Below, one piece after another: positions 46,001 through 61,000 of a stretch of DNA of 64,000 bases; position 1 is the stretch's first letter; each line of letters opens with the position of its first letter. The notes below the pieces were generated by a model. It did no database searches. It was not told where the DNA came from and worked only from the letters and a program-made list of their open reading frames with translations. The stretch comes from Ifrita kowaldi. Lineage: Eukaryota > Chordata > Aves > Passeriformes > Cinclosomatidae. A program made the position numbers and the translations under genes. Where the stretch lies: the NCBI GenBank assembly GCA_013398055.1, contig VZRS01009654.1, positions 62,001 to 126,000 on the forward strand, written 5' to 3'.

Positions 46001-49000
46001 ACAAAGTGATAATTGGCATTATGCAGAGGGAGGAGGCACACTACCTTTCTAAATGTAAAGTGTTGGACATATATTTACTTGGTGTTTGGAAGAATGATTG
46101 GGCCTGAGCCACTGGGCTAGTTCCCTCTTCTACGATTTTCTTAAAAGGCACAAGTTGGAGCAAGGAATCCCTGAAAAATGTAGTAAATGTTATTTATTTT
46201 TGTTTTTAATTGTACAGATTGCTCTTCAGTATTTCCTCAGTACATTGTGAAGTGTCAGCAGTTCTTAAGGAGTGTTCCTGTTCCTCTGCGCCTGGAGGTT
46301 TTGGAGAATATTTTCTCCTTGCTTTTTGTTTCCTATAGTGACCTCTATACTGAGACTCCTCTACCTGAGGACTATGCAGAGGATGAAGACCTTGACAAAA
46401 AGAGTGCTCCTCTGAGTGTAGAAGGCAGTCCCAGTCGGTGGCCTTCCACCTCACAAAGTCCAGAGCACGTAGTAGAGGCTGAAAAAAAATCAGAGAAGCA
46501 TCTGTTGGCTGCACAAACAGTTCACACAGGTACCCGAGATCTTTGTGACTCCATGTTAGATGGCAAAAGCTGTGAAACCTCTAAGCCAAGCTACCTGGAT
46601 CTGAAACACTTCACCAGTGGTGTTACTGGATTTTTAGTGGATGACGTGGCCATGGAGGCCTTCCTCACATTGCTTCTCAACCAGTTGGAAGAAATTCAGA
46701 GTTCTCTCCCGTGGGACTCCAGTAATGTGCTTCGTGAACAGCTGGAGCTTGTTGAGTGCTTGAATCTTTCTGCAGGCAGAGATGCCTTTGGAAGTCGCGT
46801 GTTACAGTTTTCCAAATACCTTTCTGAAGCTCACTGGCGATACAAGGTGGTGATGAGTAACAGAAATGCAGGTAGGCTTTGTATTTGGCACTTTCTGATA
46901 TGTTACAGCTGTGTCCAGACAGTGATCTCAAGACTAAATTCCCTGAGCATCTTAATAAGGGAGTACATTTTGGCAGATACTGGTAGAGTGGCCTACTTGG
47001 AGATCACCTGGTTCTTGTACCATTTTCCAGTAGAAGTGATCTCTATTCTAATCAGAAAGTTTGGGGTTTTTTTCTCTTTTGCCTCCCCTTTGTGGGTGCA
47101 CTGCTTCTGTTTGCCTTTTTCCCGCCCCTTTGTCACAGGTCACACTGCAGTGATATGAAGGGACATGGTGGTGTTGGATCCAGTGCAGGCCAAATAGTGT
47201 CAACTCGGTCATGGTCAGTGTTGATTTAGCCTAGTCTGGAAACATGTTAGGCACGTGTATCAGAGGTTGTGTTATTCTGGGTGATTGTTGAAGTAGCTAG
47301 AACAGCACACTCAGGAACCTGTTTCCCACCCTTCTCCATAGCCCGTAACTTGTTAGCCCTGCTGCTATGAGATTTTGTCTTGTATCACCTGTAGTTTATT
47401 GTGTATCTCAGATCATGTAAGCTCCATGTCCCAGGAAAGATGGGGCAGTCTGGACCTTAAATATTGCAAGTTTCCAAACTCGTATTCAGCTGTTTCTCAA
47501 GTCTCCCCCATAAAGCTATGTGGTAATGTTTTTGTTTAAATACTTCACAGAACATCAGCTTACAGCCTCCAGGAGATATTGCTCTTTAATCAGGTGTTCC
47601 AGCTTTAAGAAACGGAGTAGATATCGGAGGTACAAGACAGGTGGGTTGAAAAAGTGACTTGGAGATGACACTTGTGAAACGTGCATAATTTTTCTGAGCT
47701 CATAGCTGAATGCAACTAGATTTCATGGCCTAGGAGTAGAGAACTAGATTTATTTCCTTCAGTTTTCTAAGTGGTTTGAAGTATCTTAGTCCCGTTCCAC
47801 TTGGATTGAGGTTGTTTTCCAAAGCTCACCTGCATAAATAACTTCTTCCATACGTAATCTGATTTGGGGCAGGGGAGAGCTTCAACTACAGTACTAATTT
47901 TTCTTTTCTCCACTATGTCATATGACTGTTTGGTATGTTTTAATTCCTATTACAATATTATCTAGGGTGTGAATTAACAGGAATTTGTGGCATAAATTGG
48001 CAGCCTTAGGAGAAAGTTGTGTTCCTGACCTTTTTTCTATTTAGCCTTTGAAAGGCATGTCTGGTTTTGGAGTGGCATGTTCCAAAATAAGAAGCTTCAA
48101 AATATCTGACATGAGTCACTGATGGGCCACCCCAACATAGTCTCTAGCCTAGCATTTTCTTCAAATCAGCAGTTTTTGCATTTATCATAAATGTCAGTGG
48201 TGGCTCATTTATGAGATATTCTTGAAGATCCCTTGAAGGTTGCCTAATCTGTTATTTGCAGTAAGTTTTAATTACCTTGTCTAATAAAATTTCATTTAAT
48301 GTGCTGGTTTTGGTTTGTTTCCATTTTAGATGGGAAAGAGGGAACTTCCAGTCCATCATTAGAAAGTACAAGTAGCGAGCTGAGCACCAGTACCTCAGGT
48401 ATTACGCCACAAAAGTAGTATTTCTTTGTATTTGCAATGTACATGATGAAGAATTTGCTTGACTAGTTAATGTGAATTACTGTTGTGTGCAGGACAGAAT
48501 TATATCTTTTCACTTCTCAGAGCTCCCATTTTTGGATGATTCTTTTCTAGTCAGAATAGTACATGTGTTTTCTTCTGGAATAAGAGAATTAGATTTTTCT
48601 TGGTATCTTTGGCTTGCAGGAAACAGTATGCAATGTAGTGACCTGCAAACCATCAAAAAAGTTAATGAACTGATAGTCATGTAAGGTAAGACATGCTTAG
48701 GCGTGCTGGACTGATTTAATAGGTCAGATGCTTCAGGCTTCTCCCTTTATCCCTATTGAACCAGTGCCTAGACTGTATGCGTGTTATGTAGCTGCTGAAC
48801 AGTGTTACACGGGGGTGAGATCCAAACAGCAAGTTCTGACCAAATAGTGAAATGTTATGAGAATTTATAACACGATGTTTATGTTGACCTCTTTAACCTG
48901 AAACTTGCTTGCAACTCTGCTCCTGTATTTTTGTGTTAAATATGTGAAATGCTGTTATCTGATAGGTGGCTGATATTTGGTGAATTGTGTTTTCCCTAAT

Positions 49001-52000
49001 AGTATACTGATTAATTCTGTCTTGCAGAGGGAAGTACCAGTAGTGTGTCTGGCTTGAGTGATTTGGAAAGCAGGGCAAGACCACATCAGCAGAACTCCCT
49101 CATTCCTATGATGCTTTCCCCACCAGAATCACTGTTAGTTTCTTGTGTTTTGAGAGGAAACTTTGTGGAAGCCCACCAGGTAAAGAGATGCATGTATTTC
49201 AATTTTTGAATGAAATTCCTGCTTCTTCTGCATTTAGCAAACATAGGTCTTCCAAGTGAAATAATTACTTCAGAAGTAGAAGCAAGTGAACGGAACAAAG
49301 ATATTCCAAACTGACATCCCACGGATGCAGGGTTTCTTCTGTCTTGTTATATGAAAATGCTTTCTCTAAACCTGGGTTCTCAAAGTATGCAAATGTTTGA
49401 TGAGAGCTAGACAAGCACAGTGTTTCAACTGACAAAAGAACACAAAGAGCTCACGAGATCTCATGAGGAAGCAGCATCTGAACTGCTTTATTTAATCAGT
49501 TTTTCAAAACCATGACACTGCCACTTGTAACCCTGGTAGAAACATGCAAAGGTGTTCCTTACCCAAAGCAGAGCCAAAGCAGTGATTACATTCATTTGAA
49601 GGAGGTATGTTTTGAGGCTAAATTTGTGGTATTGAAAACAGGCGGTGATGCCTTATGTTTGAACTTTCCTATTTTTCAAATCCTATACTGCCGAGTGTGT
49701 AACTCTGAAGTTTCTTGTAGCCTGCTCTCCAAGGACGCTCAGACCATCCTAGGTCCAAAAAGTATAAACCAAAGCCTCTAAAGGGGGGTGGAGGGGTGGC
49801 AAGCTTGGGGAAACAACATCATTAACTGAAGCTTTAATTGGAGAGTTAACCCTGATATGCAAATGAACCAAACCTATAAAAGTGGAAAGAACTCGTGACC
49901 TGTTGTCCATCTTGGCGTCCATCTTGGCAGTAGCCTCTGACCCCCCCTTTGTGTACCTTTGAAGGCCTTTCAAATAAATACCTACCTTTATTCCTTTATT
50001 CTTGTCTAGTCTCTGTTTTTAGGTGGCCACTTCAGGCATCAGCAGAAAGACTTGAAAATTGACAGTCTGCATGTTTGTAGTTCTTTGCTCCCTCACAGCT
50101 GTGCATACCTTTCTCTGTGTGGCTTTTGGGCTGATGCTCTGAAAAAAAATCTTGAGGTGCATCAATGATTGGGTCTTCTGTAAAAAGCTGTGACTTGGCT
50201 GAGTTTCAGATAGCCATACTGGAGCAGTTCATGTCACTTAAACATTGCATTAACATCAGCTTACTGCTCAGCCCATTGATTCTGTTTGATGCCAGGCATG
50301 CCACTTCATCTTTTTCCTACTTACAGGGCCAAAGAAGCATTTCGTTTCTCATTGTTGCCTTGATTTTCAGTATGACCAATGATAAAGCATTCAAGCTTGG
50401 TTTGTGTTCTGTTGTTGGTTTGGTAATAGGAACTTTCATAGCTCTGCTTAGCTACTCTGTGTTTACATTTCGAGAAGGTATTCCTTGCTGAATAAGAATT
50501 TGTTTGAAATAGTTTACTTTGGAGGGCACACTTGATAGATATCTCTCATTACATAGTGTATTAAAACTGTGAAGAGTCATTCCGAAAGGTGTGAATTATG
50601 AAAATTAATTCAGCCCTAGCCCTGCAGTAAATAATAGATAAGTTTTATAATAACAGTTGAAAAACATCTCTGAGGGCCTTTTTTCCTCAGGCACTTAAAA
50701 CTCTCTAGTAGGAAACCCCTGGTTTTCATGTTGTGTCTGTGGGCATATTTTTCAGTTAAAGTATCTGTTCTATTTTATTCCTTCATCTCCTCTAAAGCCC
50801 CCCCTCCAAGCTCTTTGACCTTTGAAAACTTCATTTGACATGCTCTGTAATTACATCTATTGTTATTTTTGAAAGGTGGCTTTGATGTTTAATCTGGATA
50901 CTTCCCCTTGCTATGGTGAATTGGTTTTCATGGAGCGTTACCAAGAGGCAGTACGAGAAATGGCGAGAGTGGAGCACAATATTGAGAACCAAGCATCAGA
51001 TGGCACTGGAGGCATCAGGAAATCTGGCAGTGGCCGTTCAACACTGCAAGCTATTGGGAACGCAGCAGCAGCTGGTAGGGACTGGGCTTTTTGAGGTCTC
51101 ACAAAGGGCTGGGGAGAAGTGAAAAATATGAGAAAGCAACTTGAATACTGTCAAAATGAGTGCAGTGCTTGTTCAGAGGGCTAAGTGGTGGTTCTTTGAG
51201 TTAGAAAGAGACTACAAATGCTGAAATTTGCTGTTGATACCCAATTAGTTGCATCCATTCTACAGTAATTGGTCCATGAAGCAGGCCACCTATGGAATTA
51301 TTTTCTATAAGGATTAAAAAATAGGTACCCTTTACAGGATCTGATCTAATTAGGCTGTTAACCAGTGATTGTGTGTTTTTGATGACACGTGTAGGTATGG
51401 TATTTTATTCCATCTCGGATGTTACTGATAAATTGCTTGCAACTTCTGGAAGTCTTGCCCCTACTTGTCAAGAAAACTTCTGGATCAGGAACATTCAGCT
51501 GGAGCATACCCATCCTCTGCGAGAACTCCTTGAGGACCTCAGTCCTTCAGCAATGGCAGCGTTTGACCTAGCTTGTACTCAGTGCCATCTTTGGAAGACA
51601 TGCAAACAGCTTCTGGAGACAGCAGAAAGAAGACTCTACAACAGCCTTGAAACTTGGGGTAGACTTTTAATTTTTATGTTTATCAGCATGGGCCTGGGAA
51701 CAGAAAATGCCTCTCTGTGCTGTGTTGTTTGTGCTAACACCCAAGTCTTAATTAAATCTCATTTTGTACTTTCATGTTAGTGTCTCTTTTTTCCACTTCT
51801 AACTTTGATTTTGTCTCTCTTTGCACAATTACTGTTCCAGGCCACCGACCTGACTTTGTTTCACTGCACTCTGAAGGTGTAAAGGGTTTTCCAGCGGTTC
51901 TCCAGCAAATAAGTAAAATTCTCAACTATTCCTGCACATCACAAGGTCAATCCAGACCAGGTAGTATGCTTTGCTGATAAGGCTTTCTGTTGAAATGTGC

Positions 52001-55000
52001 TTAAATCAAATTCTTGTCTTCTGTTGCAATGTAAATTTGAGCTTTCCATTTTTTAGCTTAGTATTTATAACAAAAATGGCGATGGGGAGGTGACCTGAGC
52101 TCAATTCTGAATAATCTGAAGTGCTCTGGTTTTTCGTATTACAGTATGCTTTTGGTTTTGTGGGCTGCCTTCTGTGCAAAAATACTTGTCTTTGTTATAG
52201 TTGCTGTTTCTTTCTCCCTCTTCGTAGAGGTGTCAGATGAGAAAATAGGGAGTAATTTTCGATGCAGTATTGTAGACCTCCTCCAAACTTGCTACCCTGC
52301 CTTGACTGAAGAAAGTATTACCAATGAAATTGTTTTATCACAAAACCTGGATCATATCCTAAAAGCACTGACATGTGTTGAACGTTCTGTGGGTGAGTTA
52401 TTTTTATGAACATGAAGACTGATTGATATATGGATCTAAATTTTTGCTTTGACCTTTCCAGACAGCAATAAATCCAGTAGTAATGCTCTTTGACTTATGC
52501 ACAAATATATATTTTAAAAATCATAAATGTAAAGGGTAAAATTTATCTGTAATTCTTATATTTGTTTTCAGAGCTAAAATTCAGAACTTGTCAGAGATGT
52601 TATTATTTGTCCTATTTCTATTCAGTCCTAGCAAGGAATTCTTTTAAGTGTATTTTAACATGGCACCTTATAGATAATTAGGTATATTCTTACTCTTGCT
52701 TTTTTCTTTTTTTTTTTTTTTAAGTAACATAAGGGACATAAACTTTAAAAACCTTTGTAACATCATAATACCTTCCAATTTTCATAGGACTGTCATAAAA
52801 CATCTTTTCCACAGTTGCTTTTTCGTACAGCTCTCTTTATTATATAGCACTGGTCTTTCTCTTCTTCTATTCACCAAATTTCTAAGTCGTTTTTTAGTGT
52901 TCTTAAAATATTTAATGAGCAAAAATTTAGGAGAGCTCTAAGGGGTAAATGTTATGGAGCTCAAGCACTGGTCAACACCTGTGTTTTAGAATAAATGTTA
53001 ATGATACAGAACTAGATATATTTTTAGGTCTGCCTTAATGTGGTTCTAACTTGTCAGAGCCATGATTACCAATTTAGATGAACTATAGTTTTATTCTGCT
53101 GTGAAATTTTCCCTTGCTTTCAGTTAAATTATAATGCCTATTCTGAGATCTGTAATTGTGGAGAGGAAATTAGGCTAAAGCATTTCTCTCTTTCTCCCCA
53201 CCCCTCTGCCTCCTTTCTTCTTGACATTTAATCCTTGCATCTCGGGTGCTTGGCTGCACGTCTGTTCTCTTAAACCAGACTCTAAAGGGAGTCTTCTTGG
53301 CACCTTGGTGGAGCAGGGCTCTCTCAAACCGATGGAGCTGGAGAAGCACCTGGTTTGGAATCAAACACAGCTCCTGCTGAGAACTCTTGACCAGCATACC
53401 CAAACCATGCCAGAGAACAACATGCAGACAAACTTTGTGAAGGCCTTCCTTGACTACATCACTACACTGGCTGCTGTGGTGTTACGAAGCCTGAATGCAG
53501 AGCTAGGTAAGGGGTTTCTGCTGGAAAGGCTGAGTTTAGGTGAAGATACTCAGACTGTGTAGTCTGGCCTAATTCTGGAAAGTAATTGTGCAAAAATGGT
53601 TCCTTGCCAAATGTACCTACTACCTGTGCATGGTCAGGTCTTTTGATTTCAACTGATTGTTACATTTTTTTTTTCTTTTATTTCATAACACCTAGGCCAC
53701 CAACAGCTAACATAAAAATAGTTTATGTCAGTGGGAAAATGTGAACTGACCCAGAAATGCTAACTGACCCAGACTCTGCACTCCACTTAGACAAAACAAA
53801 CAGCCCTTGATGTCCAAAAATTCTTAGCATTACCCCCTGTAAGTTGAGATTGATTTTTTTGCAACCAGTGGATCAGCATACTGTATAGTTTACAGCTCCC
53901 TTAGAGGCAGCAAGCACCCTGCTGCTCCACAGGGATAAGAAAAGTGTGTAGAAGGCCATGCAGGGGTATCCAGGCAGAATTTTTTTGTAGAATCAGCAGA
54001 TGATGGTGGTCCATGAAAAGGAATGTACCATCAGCACATAAAGCTGTCAGAAGAGCAGAACAATTCACTGTGCTAGGAGTAAAAAATGCTTATCTGTGTT
54101 TTAAAGTTGACACTGCTTGAGCTGCACTAATGTAAAATACCACAGTATTGATTTCAGGGAATACCTTCCCAAGAGGATAAGAAAAAAGGGCAAAGATCTG
54201 TTTACAGACATGCTGGTTCAGCTCAGGTCACTGCCCTGCCAACTGTAACTTCTGCAAGGATATGATTTAGTCCTCACTGGCTAACTGCCAAAGCCAAAAA
54301 TTGCACAAAAATATTTAAGGGCTGGGTGAGTTTGGGGGAAATGTTATTGCATTGGAAGATGAAAGGAAAAGGTAAACTTATGAGAGAGAATGTGCCCAAA
54401 GTTACTTGACATAACTCAGTAGTGGATACAAATGCTTTTCAGCAGTAGTGGCCAGGGTTTCACTCCTTTTGTAAAAGTACCAGTACACCTGTGAATTCCC
54501 TCTGCCCTTGCTAACTGACTTTGATAGAGCATGGACTCACTAATCTACATCCAGAGACTCATCAGAAACTAATTCTACACATTTTCTACTTCTCACCACA
54601 AATACGTATTTTGGTGAAAGTTTGAAGTAGGGTTGCTGAACTGTTTGAACCTTGATCTTGCTTAAAGGCCAAAGAATCTCCACTCCACCTGTTTTGGTAA
54701 TAAATCCAACGTAATGTGAGCCAGTGGTGCCAAGACTGAGAGGCACATCATAATCATAAATGCCTTGCAACTGACTCTGGATTTTACCATTCTAATGTGA
54801 ATTTATAACCCTGTGAATTTAGTCAAAGAGGTTTCAGACTCAGGGCCTTAAAATTTATATTCCTAAAATAAAAGTTGGTTAGTGTATTCAGCTAATGTGT
54901 TTGTATTATAATAAATATTCTGGTGGTTTTTTTCCTAAGATGTATCTGCAGAAGTGAAAGTGGGAAACCCTTTCATACTGTTACAGCAGAGTCCATCTCA

Positions 55001-58000
55001 GCTGCTTTCCCAGCTTGTTTTTGAGAGACAAGTTCATCCTGACAGGTTGGTGCTTTTCAGATTATGTACTTCTGTAGGTTATTATGGTATTGGTGACTTT
55101 GTACCTCAGCCATGATTAAGTTCTTTGGCTGCTTATCACAGGTAGTGCAGCCTGCTGTGTCCCACCAGCTGATCACTTGATGCTGCAAGGATTGGTGTGC
55201 AGGGAGGAGCTTAGTCAGTGCCTTTTCCAACCTGAAGATTTTTGATTGGGAAAAGAGTGGCTCCATTGTTTAAAAATTACTGTCTGTTGTGAAGTGAGAG
55301 TGATCTATGTGGATTTTTTTTTTTCAACTGTGTGACAGTTCAGAGGAATGCACTTGCAGCTTGGCAATGTAATACAATAAAACAGGCCAGTAGGTCTTAT
55401 TAAGAATGCTGGGCATGACTCTTGCCCTGGTCAGCAGGTAAACTGGATAATTTAGACTCCTTCCATTTCAACTACTAAATTAGATTGGCGTAGAAACTGT
55501 CTAATTTGATGAGGTAGCTTTTAAAAAGATAAGTGCAAATGGTGAACTATTTTAGTATCTTGCATTTAGGTAAAAGTCAGTGTTTGAGGAGTAAGTTCCT
55601 TTGCTGTAAAGGAATGGCAGCATAAGCTCTGAGTTAAAATAGTGTATGTAATTTTCTTGTGTATGTACCTGTGAAGAATATTAGGGGGCTCATGTTCTCA
55701 AAGCATTTGGAAGATTTATGAAAATATGTAATTGTAAAGTACCTTTTGCATGTGCTGGGTATGATGGTTCTGTTTTCAATCCTACAGACTTTCTTCTCTC
55801 TTGGCTAAAGAAGAGTTAAACTTGAATGTGCAGCAAGTTATTGTTAACTCCTGCTGTGAACCACTGTCCTTGTGCAGTGCAAGGCAAAACAGCCAAGCAA
55901 AGTCTCTTCTGATGAACATCAGCAACTTGACACACCAGTGTGCCTACCACTGCCTGCCAGATGTTGAAATACCTGTTCACAATTCTGCAGTGACCTCTGA
56001 GGACATCTCCACTCAGGCCTCATCCTCTCTGAATGACTTGAGCCAGCACACACTGACTGCCTCCTCCCTGGACTTCCTGAAGTCTCAGTCGAAGCTGCTG
56101 GCTACAGTGGCATGTCTAAGTGCATCTAATACACAGAAAATTCACAAATCAAGTCTGTCTTGGATGGAATTTCGGGGCAAACGGGAGGTGCCCTTAGGCT
56201 TGGAACAGATTTCCAGGGAGTGTGAGACATTGTTGAAGGACTTCCCAATATTGGAACAATTTCTTCTTGCTATGTTTGACCCGCTTCTGAATCAAGAGGA
56301 AGGTAGCAGTTTGGCTGCTGTCTTCTCTGGCAAGACATACATGTCTCTGATTCTCCTAGGATTACATTCCACCACAGCTGTTAAAGTATTAATGGGAGTC
56401 TTTGAACAAGCTCTTGCTGCAAAGGATTGGGACAGAGCTATGAAGGTCTTGGATCTGTACAGTCAGGATGTGGAGAAAGTGGTCAATGTGAAGGATGCTG
56501 TGCTGAGTTGTGCAGCTGCTGAAGGTAAGAAGGATTAAGTCAGACTTTTTTTCCTCTTTTTTCCTTAATTTTTTTTTTTAATAAAGAATGCAGCCTGGAT
56601 GAAGAGGTAGAAACTAAAGTAGTAATCCTTGGCCAAATCCAGAGATGGAAATAGTTCCTTTTCCTTCCTTCATCCTGAATTTGCTTCCTCTGATGGTGTA
56701 GTTTCTGTTTCACACATGTGCAAATCCTGTCCAACTTAGTACAAGAGAACTGGAATGCATCTGTGGTGTTACTTTTATGTGAAGAGCTGAATACATCAGG
56801 ACACAGTAATCATTGTACTGTTAATGAAACATCTCTTAGAGCAGTGTCATTGTCATGCATGGATGATGTGTCCTGTGAAAGGTGCCTTTTGGAGTCTGAA
56901 TAGTAAGTATCTGATGCTAACTTTGGATGCTTCCCAAGAATCTGATGGCTCTTACAAAGAGTTTTCAGCCCTGTCAGTGTTTCTTTTGTTAGTGTGATCC
57001 AGTGAGGAATTTTTTTCATTTCCAAATTATAGAAACTGAATTTCAAATTAGTGTTTTGTTTCCTCCACAGATAAAGATGGTTGGCAATACTTGTTCCCAG
57101 TAAAAAATGCAGTGTTGAGAAGTAGACTGGCCCTGCGCTGTCTGGATAAATGGCCCCTTGATGCCTGTTTGGAAATCCTAGCTTATTGCATTTCTGATCT
57201 GGGCATACCTCATGAACTAAAAGCCAATCTGCAGAGCAGGAAGACAGAACTTCAGATTTATCAAAAGGTACAAAGTCATTCTTCAAGTAACCAGTGAGAT
57301 GATATAGGCAGCAGGAAGCAAGTATTGCGTTCTGGAAAGTTTTAGCCCTTGGTTCTTTTTTTGATCATGAGAGGTTTTCAAGTCTTCTATTGAAAACAGT
57401 TCATGTGAAATACTATAGTATCCAATTAACACTCAGCTTCCATCCCTCATAACTTTCTCATCTCCTATTAGCATTCAGGTCTGCAAACATGTTTAAATAT
57501 AAACATTTGTGGGAGTCTGATTGTTTTGCGAAGTATTTTCCATTCTGTACAAATTCTAGAGCCTCTGGAAGCTTTCCATGGCAGTTAATCATTTTACAAG
57601 TTTGAGAAATGCAGATGGCGTGCCAGAGTAGTGGTCCAAGGACCAAGTTTGTATTGCAGTCAGTTCTAACTGCAGGGTGGTGCAGATACCCAGGTTAAGT
57701 CAGACAGGCTGGCCTGGAGTTCAGCACAGATTGAAAAGCCAAACAGCAAAAAAAGAAGCCATCCCTGCTGACTTCTGTCTGGTGGGAGTTCTGCTAACTG
57801 ATGGCTCAGTTGTCTCTCTATTAGTGCCAGCAATGTCTGCAGTAAACGTGTGCTTTTACATCCATAATTATTGCCATCTAATCTTTCAAAAACCTTCCCT
57901 TATAAATGGGCTTTATAGACTCACATCTGTGAAAATTGTGGAGTTTTTTTTGGAGTGCAAGGGCATTACATCATCCCTGAAAAGGGCTAGGGATAAATGT

Positions 58001-61000
58001 GCGTCTCCTTTTTGACTTTTTCTCTCTGTGAAGCAGCTCTTGATGTGATCAGCTCAGCTGTTTTCTTAGGCTATTGATTGCCATAAATTAAAATTCTAGA
58101 ATTTGTGCTACTCAATATTAACTTTTTCAGATTCTGAATGTGCAGAATGAACCATTGTGGAATGACTGGCAGGATCTGAAAAAAGCCTGCACTGATGACC
58201 CCCAGGCTGTCATGAATATCATTCTGAAAGCAAAGGTTAGATATCATCATGTGAATTTTGTTGAATTAGAATGCATTAAAATTTGAGTAAATAAATTTAT
58301 TGAAATAGCATCTTAAAACAATGATCAGTGGAGATTACTGTAGGAGGAAAGATTCCTCTACTCAGTTTTGTGCTACAGAAACAAATACAGATCTGTGTTT
58401 AATGCCAAGGTTTGCAGGTAGTTAATAACTCTTAAGTTTAAGTTATAATTCTTACTCTGAGATATAACCTGTTCTTTTCTTTTACAATTTTGAAGATTTT
58501 AAAATAGCATGACTTTGGTCATAATATACATTTGATTATTAGGTAAATGCTAATATTGTAAATCTGGTTGGCTTTTAGTGTCCTTCTGAAAAACTAACTT
58601 GTTTACAAAACAAGATATTTTAAATACAGGCTGTGACTGACAAAATTGACTATAGTCTTTTTCCCTTGTCAATGTAATTATTTTTTTTTCATCTGGGAGA
58701 GGAGTCTAAGCTACAGAATCTCTTGAAGTTGATCAGAATTTTGGGTGAAATAACTGTATCAGGGAGGGTAGAGTTTGTCCTTTTATTTCTTTTATTTTTA
58801 TTTTTTTTCTTAAATTCTTTAGGATTATGAGTTGTGTGAGGAATGGGGACACTTGTATCCTGTCCCAAGAGAAGACTTGATCAACCTTCACCGTGAGCAC
58901 CTCCTTCACTTACTGGAGATGGGAGACATGGAAAAGGCATTGCAGGTAATAGCGAAATACTCTCAGCTTTATATCCACAGGTCAAATAAGTCGACAACTG
59001 TTTTCCCTGCCTTCTTGTGTATGTTTGCATGGTCTTTTTGGTTCCAGCCTTAAGAGATGCTGTTTGCTTAGATAAGCTTTCAGGATCCTAGCTTTACCCT
59101 CTTCTGCTTAAGTAAAAATCCAGCTTGGCAATTTAGTTCTTGGACCTAATAGCATAAATGTCACTTACATGGCTCCTTTCATTTGAAAAAGCATAATGAA
59201 GCATGTCACTGCTGCTTAAGCAGAAGATACAGGAGTGAAACTAGTATCATGAATTGGTCAGTTCTGCTTCAGTGCCCAAACTAGTGGTGTGAACTTTTTT
59301 GATTTTAATAAAGATGGAGCTGTCACTTAGAGAGTGAATAACTTGCTTTCTGGAACATTGTAGGATAATAATATGTCATGGACAGAAGGCTGCCTTTCAG
59401 GAGTGTTGTAGGGTTTCACTGTGTTTTATTTGGTTTTGTAGCTTTTACAAAGAATCGAAGACCCTGGTGTTTGCCTTGCCATCAGTGAGCAGTCCCTTGA
59501 CCAGCATCTGAACTTGGCAGCCTCTCACTTCTTGGCTGATTACCTCACAGCTCACTTCTATGCCAGTCTGACAACAGCACGCCGGAACGAAATCCAGGCA
59601 CTCTATATAGGATCAAAGGTCAGTAAAACCCCTGCCTTGAGGGATTAACAGCAATAAACAATTGTGTAAGTAATTTTGTAGTGCATAATATTTCCATAAT
59701 ATAAACGCCTGTAGGTTTTAGCAGAGCATTCTCACCATGTTAGGTCTAAGATCCTGAGTCTCAAGATCCAAAGGAAAAGTTAGAGATGGCTTAAAGTTTC
59801 TCTTACACTTCTCCATTTTTGCATTTCCATATTACAAGGTGGTTGTAACTCCCAATATGAACAAAGAAGTCTTGTGTTTGAGCTGTGGGGAGTGGAGGAA
59901 CACAGAGACTGAAAGAGCATAGGGTAGAATAAAATAAAATTGTGGAGTTTATCAAAACAGTTGCTATCTTCGTCCCAAGTGAAGAAGGAAGTATCTTCAA
60001 CTTACTGTCTGTGTCAGTAACACCAGGTGTCCTACATATGCCCACCTGTATGGTGGTCTTTGACTTCATGTTTCTCCCAGGTACCTTCCAGAGGTAGACA
60101 GTATCACTCCTCTTTCTGGGTGGCCACTGCCTTTACAGAAGCCACAAAGGCTCTGTGCTCAGCCTGGGAATAGATGCATGAATCCGCAGAGTACCTTAGT
60201 TGAATGCATTACAAGTAAACAAAATGCAGTGCTTTTGGTAATGTCTGTTTTGGTGTAGGACTGCAAACAGCAGCTTGCTCCTGTGTGTTCCACAATGGTA
60301 TTTTGCTGGGCTGCCTGTTTCCTTACTTGTTCCTTCTGAAGATATGACTTAATTTGAAAAGTGTCCGTATTGACTGTCCATCTAGAGAAAAATTGCTCTT
60401 ATTTTCTCCTCTTAACATTTCCTCAAATGATGGAAGGATAAGGATTGGGCTAATATGCTTTCTATAAGCTTATTTTAATAAGAGAATGTGCAGTACTCTG
60501 CTACAACATACTTGTCACAGGGTCACAAAAGTTTTTCCACTCTTCCATATCCTCTGAAATGAGGCAGTGTTTTATAGAATGGAAAGCAGAACTAAGTAAT
60601 TCTGCAAGTCCACTCAGTAATTCTGTAACAGAAGTAGGAATTGCTCTGAGAAGTCCCACCTCCTTTTTTTGACCTCCAGCTGTTATTTCATTCTCTGCAT
60701 AAGTTATTGCTCTAGTTTCTTGTCTTTATTTCACAGAAACACAGATTTGAAGGTGTCTAATTTTATGATACACTTTTTTTCTTGTGTTTCAGGTGCTGCT
60801 GACTCTGCCTGAGCTCTCCCGTGTTAACTACTTCCACCTCTCCTCAAGGCCACTGCTCATGCTGGAACAGCTCCTCATGAATATGAAGGTGGACTGGGTA
60901 GCTGTTGCTGTGCAGACACTGCACCAGCTCTTAGCTGGGCAGGAAATTGGTTTTACTGTAGAAGACATTGACAATTTGCTTTCCAAGTATGCAGAAAAAG

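Noticed and set aside
46872..47158. C-terminal extension of the long frame after ZFYVE26 exon 10
   Set aside because: The conserved protein stops at RNA and continues in the exon at 47551; this part is intron.
49512..49781. 89-codon frame next to the LTR, considered as retroviral remnant
   Set aside because: No gag, pol or env motif could be recognised.
50165..50491. 108-codon frame with hydrophobic stretches in ZFYVE26 intron 13
   Set aside because: No family resemblance, no promoter or splice evidence; length is within chance for this much sequence.
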